Positions 37,401-45,351 of a stretch of 64,000 nucleotides of DNA are shown here, piece by piece (within the stretch, counting starts at the first letter, position 1; every line of letters begins with the position of its first letter). This DNA is from Cohaesibacter gelatinilyticus (GTDB lineage: Bacteria; Pseudomonadota; Alphaproteobacteria; Rhizobiales; Cohaesibacteraceae): the NCBI RefSeq assembly GCF_900215605.1, contig NZ_OBEL01000001.1, positions 1,957,435 to 2,021,434 of the forward strand, given 5' to 3'. Made by a program: the position numbers and the translations under genes. The notes beneath the pieces were generated by a model. The model saw only the letters and a list, made by a program, of their open reading frames with translations. It did not search any database and was not told the origin of the DNA.

Positions 37401-38246
37401 TACAGTCAATACAAAGCGGGATTTACCACCATCTTTTTCCAATCTCATATCCCGAATAAGACGCGGTAATGATGCACGCACCTTGGATAAATCAATATCA
37501 GTTTTGTGATTGAAGAAAAGGCTGACTTCTTCTCCTTTACGCTCAAATGTGGAGTCGAACGGAATGTTCCAGCCAAACACAATTCGCGAAAATGTCGGAT
37601 GATCACCAATTCGGATATCCAACTCAGGCTGAATACGCGATCCTGTATCCGCTTGCTCCAGCGAGCGGGCCAGCCGCAATGCCTCCTCCGCACGTTTGGC
37701 AAGCTCAGCAACAACATCTGCCGGTAAAGCCGGCGGAAGCCCCTGCCAATCCTTAGGCAGAAAATCGACAAACAATTGCTCACCTGCTTCCATCGTATTG
37801 ATGCGAACATCTTCCTTGAAAGCAATACGGATACCTTTACCGTCCGGATCAAGACGAGCTATGGAGATGTAATCAGATAGAATACGTGGCAGTGCCGTCA
37901 CACTACTGGATGAAAGGCGTTCGGAAAATCGGACAACGAAGATGGAATTGTCTTGCTTGATGGAGAATTCCGGCAGCAGGTTTCGACCAACCACCTTCAG
38001 AATGACACGACCAAAGCCGTCTTCCTTGGTGGCAATAACTTTTAATTCGCTGACTTCAGAGACCTGTTCTACAGGGAGTGTGGAAGAAGCATTCTGCGCA
38101 TGAGAATGGAAAGCCCCCATCCCGAGAACAATGGTAATCCCCGCGCCAACCATTTTCAGGTTACGCCCCCATCGCTTCAGAGCGGGTTTTGACCGCTTGA
38201 TATCCAATATATGTATCAGCTGCAAGCTCTTCAATTTATGGGGCAT
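34410..38246 (-). CDS. Large exported repeat (TPR-like) protein of the flagellar cluster, function unknown
   Basis: Protein of 1278 residues. An N-terminal hydrophobic segment (about residues 32-50, ending HSHAQ) suggests export. The first half is beta-rich, with repeated segments of the kind FSRIVFGWN and VRLYFPF. A low-complexity Pro/Ala/Gln linker lies near residues 350-450. The second half is helical with TPR-like repeats (ALAAARSGRWREAEEALPRAL; LYVEKGEYRNAFETSKAAASS). The ATG at 38246 follows GAGAGGG; an upstream TTG is in frame. It lies downstream of motE, so a periplasmic role in motor or flagellum assembly is plausible but not shown. Confidence 0.8.
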   Translation of the reverse strand: MPHKLKSLQLIHILDIKRSKPALKRWGRNLKMVGAGITIVLGMGAFHSHAQNASSTLPVEQVSEVSELKVIATKEDGFGRVILKVVGRNLLPEFSIKQDNSIFVVRFSERLSSSSVTALPRILSDYISIARLDPDGKGIRIAFKEDVRINTMEAGEQLFVDFLPKDWQGLPPALPADVVAELAKRAEEALRLARSLEQADTGSRIQPELDIRIGDHPTFSRIVFGWNIPFDSTFERKGEEVSLFFNHKTDIDLSKVRASLPRLIRDMRLEKDGGKSRFVLTVAGGADVRAFREGNTYIVDVTGDRALFDTARSEDYITRAVSKDGDTGILVAKGMPDPNQPQDLNGLGQAVAKSEPSSGLVLGPGPNGETAKSELFLPDQQVEPARMRPAGETAAPTLPPAALDVTKPASPAMPNAAASADSQSGQQQIIGQQSGNASHGNAERMKGGGADLSSQSLLVETKTFGRSVRLYFPFSAPTAAAVFKKNGVIWAVFDTILELDVSNVRAQLQPIADDVEVWRSGDSAILRIPLKNPRLTTFSTEGYGWLLTIGDLVVEPTKPLHLARTEISGGRAAMRVHFESAGRIIRMRDPGSGEILHVVTGFGPARGFVKVQRLVDFSTLVSAHGIALTEHIDDLQVLRDEDFVYISSNRGLTLSSVGANKKADLSGLVDTDSAIRETFLGLKELQAKTPVIFSKQRQGLERKLSKFDDLMAVQTELALSKLLVANGYAFEALGHLQIMEKSAPEFARGKGFRTLFAATEVFAGRPDEAFRRLNHPEFESDPDASVWLALAAARSGRWREAEEALPRALSVAGDYSDKVRQMLLLDSVEVSVLDQQFTKATAELAEVNPAYLDQEGIARYNLLRGKIAVARNQTSEAHDAFRAAIDTKYLPIANDAWLQDVKLSYQNNEIDNEKAIDELAGLTTIWRGDDVELEALRALAHLYVEKGEYRNAFETSKAAASSDAASDVSRLLQDEMNGVFTSLFLDGKANELPAIKALSLYYDFREMTPVGRRGDEMVRHLADKLVEVDLLDRAAELLSHQVENRLKGAARSQIAADLAVVYLLDSKPNLALDSLRRTRQSQLPRSLERQRRLVEAKALAELNKVTLALDLLKPLDGQDVEQLKADILWRAKRWQETGEQIELMLGDRWVGNSDLDKQEQTNVLRAAVAYSLADDQLGIDRLRKKFAQKMSKTSVAGAFDVVSLPIERGGTQFKAIAQQIAGIDTMERFLDEYRSRYLKKPENAAQSSEAAGDDAQTRPASDTAPADQAGQGNGPNEA

Positions 38247-38360
38247 TCCATCCCTCTCCAGCCCGAAAACAATTGACAATTTGCCAATTTCAAGCCTGTC
38301 ACTCCATCTTCATTTCATCCAGTCTAAAGTGAAAAGCTTTCGAGCTGTTTACCGCCAATA

Positions 38361-39080
38361 CTAATTTCCAATTTTTGGCAGACTATCCAACTGCGTATTC
38401 TTAACCTGTTCTTCCAGGCTCTTGCCTCTTGCGATAGCCAGGCTAAGTGATCCCGCAGAAGCCGCATTCATCTGTCCAAGGATTGCAGCAACTTTGCGCG
38501 GTTTCATGATCTTGACGATATCAAGCAAAACATCTTGATCCAAAACCTCGAAAATCTTGGCGGCCTGTTTGGCCTTCATGCTTTGATACATGGCCACCAG
38601 CTTTCCAAGATCCTCCTGTTGCTGCTGATCACGTTTGCGGGTTGCAAGGCGGATCGAGTTTTCGAGTTTTTTCAACTCCTCCACGCGCTCCTCCAGTCGT
38701 TTTTCCGCAGCTTTCAGCAGAGCGTCTCGCATTTCAAGCTCTTGTTCACGCTTACCCAATTCATCGCGGCGTTTTGCAAGGCGTTCAAGAATTGCGAGCT
38801 CAGACCGGGAGCTTCCACCGGGATCCACTCTCATACCTTCAACAAGGGCAGGTGGTTCCTGGTTCTCCGATTTGGCATCCGCAGTCTCGGCGGGAGTTTT
38901 CTCAGCCCCCGCATCCGAACCAGCCTCAGCTTTGGCCTCAGCATCAGGCGCCTCTTGCGCCACAGCAGGACTACTGGAAGAGAGAACTTCGCCATAATTG
39001 GCAATGATGTGCGTCGCTTTGATGAAAAACAGTCCCCCAACCGCAACTAACAAAACGGGTAAAAGACGAATATGACTCAT
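38361..39080 (-). CDS. motE: MotE-family periplasmic flagellar chaperone-like protein
   Basis: Protein of 239 residues with an N-terminal membrane or signal segment (residues 6-25), an acidic Ala/Glu linker, a long coiled coil (about 90-160) and a C-terminal MgtE-N-like domain (AKIFEVLDQDVLLDIVKIMKPRKVAAILGQM region, residues about 172-205). In Sinorhizobium, MotE is a chaperone for the periplasmic motility protein MotC; no motC was recognised here. It overlaps the DUF6468 gene by four bases. Confidence 0.82.
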   Translation of the reverse strand: MSHIRLLPVLLVAVGGLFFIKATHIIANYGEVLSSSSPAVAQEAPDAEAKAEAGSDAGAEKTPAETADAKSENQEPPALVEGMRVDPGGSSRSELAILERLAKRRDELGKREQELEMRDALLKAAEKRLEERVEELKKLENSIRLATRKRDQQQQEDLGKLVAMYQSMKAKQAAKIFEVLDQDVLLDIVKIMKPRKVAAILGQMNAASAGSLSLAIARGKSLEEQVKNTQLDSLPKIGN

Positions 39081-39715
39081 GCCGCTACTCCCCTTCGCTG
39101 ACGAATGGCCATGAGTCGCTCAGATGTCGCCGCAGCAACATCTTTCAAACGACGTGGAGCCACTCCATTGTCAACCATTGGTGCCTCTGCCGGGATATCA
39201 AGATCGCCATATCCTGCAATATTCCGTCCATGCGTATGGTGAGCATAGTCACGTTCGGATCCGTAATATTCGGCAGCACTTGGATTTGTCATAGGTCGCA
39301 TACCGCGAGGTTCAGGAGGCAGCATGCCGGCCTGAGGCATGGATTGAGCAACTGGCATCTGCGCAGGTGCAGGCGCTGGTGCGGGAGCTGGGTTTCGAAC
39401 GGCTTCGGAAATCTGAACAAGGCGACCAACAACGCCATCTCCCTGACTAACATAATATTGCAGTTCGGAAGAAAGGCGCTCAGCTTCCATCAAACGATGT
39501 GCCAAGGTTTTGTCGGCTTCGCCAGCGGTAGCCTTCAACCCCAAAATCGCACGCTCGGCAATTTCGGTCGCGGTAATCAATTCAGCAATGGTTGCCCGTA
39601 GGGCTTCCTCATCATTGCGCAAGCGCTTTAGGCGGCGGTTCAGGGTAACACAATAACCTATGGTCAAAACCAGCAGGAATGCTACCAACAATTCGATCAT
39701 CAATCCTACAGACAT
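39077..39715 (-). CDS. DUF6468 flagellar-operon protein
   Basis: Protein of 212 residues with an N-terminal membrane helix (residues 5-24) followed by a helical coiled-coil region (about 30-110) and a Pro/Ala-rich tail. Genes of this family sit next to fliM in Hyphomicrobiales; their role is unknown. The ATG directly follows the fliM stop codon (TAAATG), so both are one unit. Confidence 0.78.
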   Translation of the reverse strand: MSVGLMIELLVAFLLVLTIGYCVTLNRRLKRLRNDEEALRATIAELITATEIAERAILGLKATAGEADKTLAHRLMEAERLSSELQYYVSQGDGVVGRLVQISEAVRNPAPAPAPAPAQMPVAQSMPQAGMLPPEPRGMRPMTNPSAAEYYGSERDYAHHTHGRNIAGYGDLDIPAEAPMVDNGVAPRRLKDVAAATSERLMAIRQRRGVAA

Positions 39716-40879
39716 TTACTCACCCTTCCCGGATCCGCCTTCTACAGCCTTTTCAAAAGCAGCTAGCGTCATTTTTGGTTTTGTCAGCTTGCTTGTGACC
39801 TGAACCGAAATATTGCCCTCATGTTGTCCCATAAGGCCCTCGGTCAGCAACACATCCCCACAGCGAACTCTCACCGGATCTTCTGGCCCGGTATCAAGCA
39901 ACAAAGTCTGGCCCACATCCAGCTTCATCACGTCATTGAGCGACATTTCCCGATCAAACAAAAGAGCATCCAGTTCAACATCAGAGGAGAAGACCTCAGT
40001 TGCCAAATGGCCTTCCCAGATAGGATCCCGCCCAAATTTCTCACCCATGAACATTTGCAAAAGCAGATCACGAATGGGTTCGATGGTGGCATAGGGCAGC
40101 ATGATCTCGATCTTGCCACCACGGTCTTCCATATCAATGCGCAGTTCCACAAGTATGGCCGCGTTGGCCGGACGGGAGATCGCTGCAAATCGTGGATTTG
40201 TTTCAAGTCGTTCCAGAGAAAAATTCACCGGAGAAAGCGGCGCAAATGCAGCCTCGGCATCTTCCAGTACGATTTCAATCATCTGCCGAACCAGGTTCAG
40301 CTCGATAGTGGTATAAGGCCGCCCTTCGACACGAATGGCTGATGTACCACGCCCTCCGCCCAACAGAACATCAATGATAGAATAGATCAGGCTGGAATCA
40401 ACGGTAATCAGACCTAGATTGTCCCATTCCTCAGCTTTGAAGACAGTCAATATGGCTGGAAGAGGGATGGAATTGAGATAATCCCCGAAACGAACAGACG
40501 TAATGGAGTCCAATGAGACTTCAACATTGTCTGATGTGAAATTGCGCAGGGAAGTCGTGGTCATCCGCACCAGGCGATCAAACACAATCTCCAACATTGG
40601 CAGACGTTCATAGGATACGATGGCGGAATCGATCAACGCCCGAACACCAGAGCGATCAGACGCAAAGCCATCATCCAGACTGAAGCCTAGAAGATTATCA
40701 ATTTCTTCCTGATTGAGAACTCGATCAGCACCGCGAGAGGCTTCACCTTCACCCTCGGCAGGCTCATCAATCATGGCCGCCCATTGCGCAGCCATCTCAT
40801 CAGCGTTACCGGCACCTTGCTCTTCAAGAGCAGCGCCCCAGTCCGCCATCAGATCTACGCCTTCTTCTTCGTCAGCCAT
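39716..40879 (-). CDS. fliM: Flagellar motor switch protein FliM
   Basis: C-ring protein of 387 residues. The N-terminus is acidic and extended. LNQEEIDNLLGF near residue 55 marks the start of the conserved part, and the middle domain contains GGGRG. The C-terminal SpoA domain (about 310-375) binds FliN. The usual CheY-binding motif at the very N-terminus is displaced by an acidic stretch of about 50 residues. Confidence 0.95.
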   Translation of the reverse strand: MADEEEGVDLMADWGAALEEQGAGNADEMAAQWAAMIDEPAEGEGEASRGADRVLNQEEIDNLLGFSLDDGFASDRSGVRALIDSAIVSYERLPMLEIVFDRLVRMTTTSLRNFTSDNVEVSLDSITSVRFGDYLNSIPLPAILTVFKAEEWDNLGLITVDSSLIYSIIDVLLGGGRGTSAIRVEGRPYTTIELNLVRQMIEIVLEDAEAAFAPLSPVNFSLERLETNPRFAAISRPANAAILVELRIDMEDRGGKIEIMLPYATIEPIRDLLLQMFMGEKFGRDPIWEGHLATEVFSSDVELDALLFDREMSLNDVMKLDVGQTLLLDTGPEDPVRVRCGDVLLTEGLMGQHEGNISVQVTSKLTKPKMTLAAFEKAVEGGSGKGE

Positions 40880-40901
40880 CTCACACCCAACCAGTTCAAA
40901 T

Positions 40902-41417
40902 TTACTGGATCAGAATTTCTTTGAACAAGATATCATTCACTTTGACCGGATATACCGCATCATTGATCCGTTTCTGCAGTTCCCGCTTCAAGCGAAACAA
41001 ACCGGCAGATCCTTCCAGATCCGAAGTGCGCAATTCGCGCAGGTAAACCTGAAATGCATCCAGAACGCGCGGCAAGAACGGCTCAATCTTTGCAGCCTGC
41101 TCTTCACTCACCAATTCCAAGGTCGCCTTGATACGTAAATACTGAGCCCTTTTGTTCTTGGAACTCAGATTGACCGTCATCTCCGGCAAATCAAGAAAAT
41201 AAGCTTTTGCTTCGGGCTCTGCATCCGGGTCATTCTCAGGCTCCACCACCTCCGTAGCGGGCTCGTTGAAAAACATAAAATATGCACCAGCTCCGCCGCC
41301 AATCAGCAAGACCAAAACAGCAGCAATAATGATGATCAGCTTTTTCTTGCCACCACCTTGCTGTTCCTCTTCACCTTCGGCCTCTTCGCCTTCTACATTT
41401 TCGCCGTCTTCAGCCAT
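40902..41417 (-). CDS. fliL: Flagellar basal body-associated protein FliL
   Basis: Inner-membrane protein of 171 residues that surrounds the stator. An acidic cytoplasmic N-terminus is followed by one membrane helix (about 27-50) and a periplasmic stomatin-like domain containing YFLDLPEMTVNLSS and LKRELQKRINDAVYPVKVNDILFKEILIQ (the last 29 residues). The ATG at 41417 is used. It is the first gene of the fliL-fliM-DUF6468-motE run. Confidence 0.93.
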   Translation of the reverse strand: MAEDGENVEGEEAEGEEEQQGGGKKKLIIIIAAVLVLLIGGGAGAYFMFFNEPATEVVEPENDPDAEPEAKAYFLDLPEMTVNLSSKNKRAQYLRIKATLELVSEEQAAKIEPFLPRVLDAFQVYLRELRTSDLEGSAGLFRLKRELQKRINDAVYPVKVNDILFKEILIQ

Positions 41418-41452
41418 CAAACTTCCGCATTTTTACGAATCGTAAAACTTGG

Positions 41453-41509
41453 TTAATCACTCTTAATAAATACCGCGCAAATGGTTAACAAAACCTTTCC
41501 AAACCTTAA
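41453..41509. promoter_or_regulatory. Cluster of TTAA/TTAACC half-sites between fliL and flgF
   Basis: TTAA occurs at 41453-41456, 41463-41466 (spacing six, one short of the CtrA consensus), 41485-41488 (as ATGGTTAA) and 41506-41509 (CTTAACC). ATGGTTAA and TTAACCAT are CtrA half-site forms. The cluster lies upstream of fliL on one side and of the flgF promoter on the other. Confidence 0.45.
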
Positions 41510-41619
41510 CCACACAAACTAGGCAAACTTTTCCCACGTGGTATTTTCAGCCTGCCATTTTTGCCTCATACCCATATCCACATCTCAAGCGATCATTGAA
41601 ATATATAGATAATTCGGAC

Positions 41620-41634
41620 TGGCACGCTTTATGC
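41620..41634 (+). promoter_or_regulatory. Sigma-54-type promoter of the flgF operon
   Basis: TGGCACG at 41620-41626 gives the -24 GG (41621-41622). Ten bases later comes GC (41633-41634) of the -12 element, here ATGC instead of TTGC. The expected start of transcription is near 41646, about 60 bases before flgF. Hook and rod operons are sigma-54 dependent in Caulobacter. Confidence 0.65.
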
Positions 41635-41650
41635 TTAATAAATCCTCAAG

Positions 41651-41674
41651 ACGCCTGCTGGGGAGCACCGGCGT
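41651..41674 (+). other. Leader hairpin with GGGG loop in the flgF 5' region
   Basis: Stem ACGCC/GGCGT (41651-41655 with 41670-41674) continues inward as TGCT/AGCA (41656-41659 with 41664-41667) around a GGGG tetraloop. It lies at the predicted 5' end of the flgF transcript. The segment GGGGAGCA (41660-41667) is complementary to a hairpin loop downstream of flgH. A second site, GGGAGCA, is at 41683-41689. Confidence 0.55.
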
Positions 41675-41704
41675 CATGACACGGGAGCAAAGTGGTTAAC
41701 GCTC

Positions 41705-42445
41705 ATGGAGAATTCGCAACTTATAGGTCTGTCCAGACAGATGGTCTTGCGCCGCAAGATGGATGTGATCGCCAACAATCTGGCAAACATCAATACAGCT
41801 GGCTACAAGTCCGACAATCTCTTGTTCGAAGAATATGTCATGCCCACTGCACGCATGAATGAATTCCGCTCACTGGACAAGAAACTATCATACGTGATCG
41901 ATGATACGATCACCCATAGATTCACGCCAGGCAATATTCGTGAAACCGGCAATCCGGTGAATATGGCCCTCAACGATGACGATTCCTGGTTTGTCATCCA
42001 GTCTCCGAATGGAGAGCGATACACACGCAATGGTGAATTCGACATCAATGCTGAAGGGCAACTGGTAACCACTGATGGGTATCCGGTTCTCGGGCAGGAT
42101 GGCCCCATCACCTTTACCAATGAAGACAGCAATATCAATATTTCCCGCGATGGCATCATCAATACTGAACGCGGAGACATTGCCCAGATAAGAGTTGTAA
42201 CCTTCGAAGATCAAAAAGGCATGATCAAAGAAGGGTTTTCTCTCTTCAAGCACAACAACCCGCAACCCGTTGAAACACCCAATATCATGTCGGGCATGGT
42301 GGAAAGCTCCAATGTCAAAGGCGTCGTCGAAATTTCTCGGATGATCGAAGTCACACGGGCCTATGCTTCCCTCGCAAAAGCACAGAAAAGTACAAATGAT
42401 CTGCGCCAAAGCGCAATTGAAAAACTCGGCAAACTCAGCGCCTAA
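41705..42445 (+). CDS. flgF: Flagellar proximal rod protein FlgF
   Basis: Rod protein of 246 residues with the N-terminal rod motif (MDVIANNLANINTAGYKSDN), the YTRNGEFDINAEGQLVTTDGYPVLG core of basal-body proteins (core YTRNGEFDIN), and a C-terminal SNVKGVVEISRMIEVTRAY helix. It is the first gene of the flgF-flgG-flgA-flgH operon. Confidence 0.95.
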   Translation: MENSQLIGLSRQMVLRRKMDVIANNLANINTAGYKSDNLLFEEYVMPTARMNEFRSLDKKLSYVIDDTITHRFTPGNIRETGNPVNMALNDDDSWFVIQSPNGERYTRNGEFDINAEGQLVTTDGYPVLGQDGPITFTNEDSNINISRDGIINTERGDIAQIRVVTFEDQKGMIKEGFSLFKHNNPQPVETPNIMSGMVESSNVKGVVEISRMIEVTRAYASLAKAQKSTNDLRQSAIEKLGKLSA

Positions 42446-42473
42446 GCTGAAGCAATAAGAAAGGTTCGGAACA

Positions 42474-43259
42474 ATGAGAGCTCTTTACATCGCTTCAACC
42501 GGCATGTTGGCGCAGGAACGCAATGTCGAAGTGATTTCCAACAATGTCGCAAACATGCGCACAACTGGCTTCAAACGCCAGCGTGCAGAATTTCAGGATC
42601 TGCTATATCAGGATTTACGTCGATCCGGCTCCACAACCTCTACTGCAGGCACCGCTGCTCCCGTCGGCATCCAGATCGGCTCCGGCGTTCGTCTGGCTGC
42701 AACAGCACGCGTCATGAGCCAGGGCTCAGTAGAAAATACCGGCAAGGAGCTTGATATCGCCATACGTGGAGAAGGTTTCTTCCAGATCCAGACCCCCGAC
42801 GGTCGCACCGCCTATACTCGCGACGGCTCTTTTGAAATCAATGCTCAGGGCCAATTGGTAACCGTAGAAGGCTATCAGGTCGTTCCCGGGATTACATTCC
42901 CACAAAATGCCAAGAACATCTCCATCAATCAGGAGGGAGAAATTCAGGTTCAGGTAGGCAATGCTACCGGACAAACCATACTGGGACAGTTAACTCTCGC
43001 CCGTTTTGTCAACAAGGCAGGCCTGGAAGCAAATGGCGATAATCTGTTTCTGGAAACGGCTGCCAGTGGCCCTGCTCAGGTATCCACCCCCGGCAGCCCT
43101 GGCTACGGAACCATGCTGCAGAACCACTTGGAAATGGCCAACGTAAACTCCGTTGCCGAAATCTCGGACCTGATCGCAGCTCAACGCGCCTACGAGATGA
43201 ACAGCCGCATCATCAAAGCAGCGGACGAAATGCTCTCCGCAACATCCAATCTGAGATAG
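42474..43259 (+). CDS. flgG: Flagellar distal rod protein FlgG
   Basis: Distal rod protein of 261 residues, the standard length. The N-terminus MRALYIASTGMLAQERNVEV, YTRDGSFEINAQGQLVT in the core and MANVNSVAEISDLIAAQRAYE at the C-terminus are all diagnostic. It lies 28 bases after flgF. Confidence 0.97.
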   Translation: MRALYIASTGMLAQERNVEVISNNVANMRTTGFKRQRAEFQDLLYQDLRRSGSTTSTAGTAAPVGIQIGSGVRLAATARVMSQGSVENTGKELDIAIRGEGFFQIQTPDGRTAYTRDGSFEINAQGQLVTVEGYQVVPGITFPQNAKNISINQEGEIQVQVGNATGQTILGQLTLARFVNKAGLEANGDNLFLETAASGPAQVSTPGSPGYGTMLQNHLEMANVNSVAEISDLIAAQRAYEMNSRIIKAADEMLSATSNLR

Positions 43260-43272
43260 AGGCTTGAGTGAT

Positions 43273-44247
43273 ATGAAACTGATCAAATTCCTCTCAATCT
43301 CGGTTTTGGCAATTGGCTTGTCCACCTCTTCGGGCTGGACCGCAGCCAAGCTTCGGGCCAATATCGAAGTAACTGGTAGCCTCGTAACACTCAACGACTT
43401 GTTTGAGGACGCTGGAAAATCAGGCAATCGCGCGGTCTTTCGCGCCCCTTCCATTGGCCAAACAGGTACCATCCGTGCGGAACGGGTAATTCTTGCCGCC
43501 CGCCAAGCCGGTCTTGGCGCGATCGACCAGAACAACGTCTCCGTTGTCCGCGTCCACCACACCTCGCAGCGCGTGACAGAACAGCAAGTCACCAAGGACC
43601 TCCTGGCACGTCTGCGCAACCAGGGATATGTCTCCTCATCCGGAGATGTTGAAGTCATTTTGAATCAATCCATTCCGGATCAACATGCAGCCATAGATGC
43701 CCTGCCTGCATATGAGATTCGCAACTTACGCTTTGATCGTACCAGTGGCCGTTTCTCAGGTCGGATATTGGTTGGCGGGAGACAGGATTTACGACCAATC
43801 CGCTTCACAGGGCAGGCTACCGAGACAATTATGGTTCCCATGACGACCCGCGCCCTTGCTCGAGGCGAGATCATTGCAGCCGAAGATATTTCCCTGACCC
43901 CAATGCCAAAACGTCGGGCACGCAATGCAGATATGGCACAACTGGATCAACTGATCGGCAAAGCAGCTCGACAGAATATACGCCAGGGATCCATAGCCAC
44001 CCGAGCCATGTTCAAAATTCCCGAAATAGTCAATCGCTCAGATATCGTTACCATCCTGTTCAAGGCGGGCAAACTGACTCTGACCATGCACGGCACAGCG
44101 CTCAGCCCAGGCGCAAAAGGTGACGTGATTTCAGTACAAAACGATCAAACCAACCGCATCATCCGAGCTCGCATCAAGGAACCAGGTTTGGTTCAGGTCG
44201 ACAGCCCACAAACTACATTGGCCTCGTTGAAGGAGCCACAATCATGA
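43273..44247 (+). CDS. flgA: P-ring assembly chaperone FlgA
   Basis: Periplasmic chaperone of 324 residues for FlgI. A signal peptide (hydrophobic residues 5-22) is followed by an N-terminal region and a C-terminal SAF-type domain (MTTRALARGEIIAAEDISL; GAKGDVISVQN). The ATG at 43273 is chosen; a TTG three codons upstream is in frame. It overlaps flgH by four bases. Confidence 0.9.
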   Translation: MKLIKFLSISVLAIGLSTSSGWTAAKLRANIEVTGSLVTLNDLFEDAGKSGNRAVFRAPSIGQTGTIRAERVILAARQAGLGAIDQNNVSVVRVHHTSQRVTEQQVTKDLLARLRNQGYVSSSGDVEVILNQSIPDQHAAIDALPAYEIRNLRFDRTSGRFSGRILVGGRQDLRPIRFTGQATETIMVPMTTRALARGEIIAAEDISLTPMPKRRARNADMAQLDQLIGKAARQNIRQGSIATRAMFKIPEIVNRSDIVTILFKAGKLTLTMHGTALSPGAKGDVISVQNDQTNRIIRARIKEPGLVQVDSPQTTLASLKEPQS

Positions 44248-45002
44248 ATTCGATTACTCGCACACTCCTTCTCTGCATGACCGCCGCAACCTTAAGCGCC
44301 TGCGGCGCTGGTGATCGTTTGAAGAATATAGGCAAGGCTCCATCCCTTTCTGCAATCGAAAATCCAACGGCGCAGAAAGGCTATCGCCCTGTTCAAATGC
44401 CAATGCCGGCCCAGACAACCAAGGCAAGCTATAGCCCCAACTCCTTGTGGCAAAACGGATCCCGTGCCTTTTTCAAAGATCAACGTGCCAATCAGATCGG
44501 TGATCTGCTTACTGTCGAGGTAAAAATCACTGACAAGGCGAAAATTGGCAACACCACAAAACGCAGCAGAAACAACAAGGATAACCTTGGCTTGGGTGGA
44601 AGCTTGGGGGCACATGCCTGGAGCAATTTCATCCCTCGTGAAATCACTGGTAACGGCGATCCGACCAATATTGCCGCAGCTACCTCCGCCTCTGCCTCCG
44701 AAGGTAGCGGTGAGGTGGATCGCTCCGAAGACATCACGACAACCGTAGCAGCAGTCGTTCTGCAAGTTTTGCCAAATGGCAATTTGGTCATCGAAGGGCG
44801 TCAGGAAATCCGTGTCAATTTCGAAGTGCGTGAACTTCTTGTTGCAGGCATCGTAAGACCCGCGGATATCTCCGCCAATAACACGATCACATCGGACAAG
44901 ATCGCAGAAGCACGTATTGCCTATGGTGGCCGCGGCCAGATCACCGATGTGCAACAACCGCGCTATGGCCAGCAGGTCCTTGACGTCTTGCTACCATTCT
45001 AA
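44244..45002 (+). CDS. flgH: Flagellar L-ring lipoprotein FlgH
   Basis: Outer-membrane ring lipoprotein of 252 residues. The lipobox LSAC places the lipidated cysteine at residue 20. Family segments SLWQNGSRAFFKDQRANQIGD (core RAFFKDQRA), NLVIEGRQEIRVNFEVRELLV (core GRQEIRVN) and the GRGQITDVQQPRYGQQVLD end are present. It is the last gene of the operon; the hairpin array follows 138 bases downstream. Confidence 0.95.
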   Translation: MNSITRTLLLCMTAATLSACGAGDRLKNIGKAPSLSAIENPTAQKGYRPVQMPMPAQTTKASYSPNSLWQNGSRAFFKDQRANQIGDLLTVEVKITDKAKIGNTTKRSRNNKDNLGLGGSLGAHAWSNFIPREITGNGDPTNIAAATSASASEGSGEVDRSEDITTTVAAVVLQVLPNGNLVIEGRQEIRVNFEVRELLVAGIVRPADISANNTITSDKIAEARIAYGGRGQITDVQQPRYGQQVLDVLLPF

Positions 45003-45140
45003 GGCAAAGCGAAACGAAGCCTGAAGCAGGCGGGTTCAACGTTACGACCCGCCTCCCCAAAAGAACAAACTCCAAGAGGCTCAAACCGTAGACGTCTCCA
45101 TCTCCTGATTTAAGCATGGATAACCACCCATCGCTTAACA

Positions 45141-45276
45141 CTCGGCGAACGCTCCCCTTTTGTTCGTCGAGCCGGGCCATGCTCCCAAATTTGGCCCACA
45201 CTGCCAATCTGCTCCCCGTTGATTGGACCACAAAGAAAGGGCGCAAATCCTGCTCCCGGATTTGCGCCCTTTCTTT
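45141..45276 (+). ncRNA. Candidate small RNA: four hairpins each displaying a GCTCCC loop
   Basis: Four consecutive stem-loops fill this stretch. Hairpin 1: 45141-45150 pairs with 45162-45171 (one G-T wobble), loop GCTCCCCTTTT. Hairpin 2: 45174-45179 with 45192-45197, loop TGCTCCCAAATT. Hairpin 3: 45204-45209 with 45221-45226, loop TGCTCCCCGTT. Hairpin 4 is a 19-base-pair terminator, loop TGCTCCC. Arms differ in sequence but the loop motif is constant, which is evidence for selection on the loops. C-rich UCCC loops are known in small RNAs that pair with ribosome-binding sites (for example LhrC and RsaE). The 5' end is unknown: it could have its own promoter between 45003 and 45140 or be cut from the flgH 3' UTR. 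The 349-base gap holds no gene. Confidence 0.62.
45232..45276 (+). terminator. Strong terminator with 19-base-pair stem
   Basis: Perfect stem 45232-45250 with 45258-45276 around the seven-base loop TGCTCCC, followed by ATTTCTT. It serves as the fourth hairpin of the candidate RNA and ends flgF-flgH transcription. On the minus strand it is also close to the dksA stop at 45352. Confidence 0.85.
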
Positions 45277-45351
45277 ATTTCTTCGCGCGGTCAAAAGTGG
45301 GCCGACCCAAACTTAATCGCCGTTCCAGACACCCGGTCCGGACGACAGCGA

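Noticed and set aside
38635..39007. Ser/Arg-rich plus-strand frames opposite motE
   Set aside because: They are antisense shadows of the Ala/Glu-rich linker and coiled coil of motE.
45028..45054. Stem AGGCGGGT/ACCCGCCT right after flgH as the main terminator
   Set aside because: No T-run follows on either strand. The 19-base-pair stem at 45232-45276 is a far better terminator.
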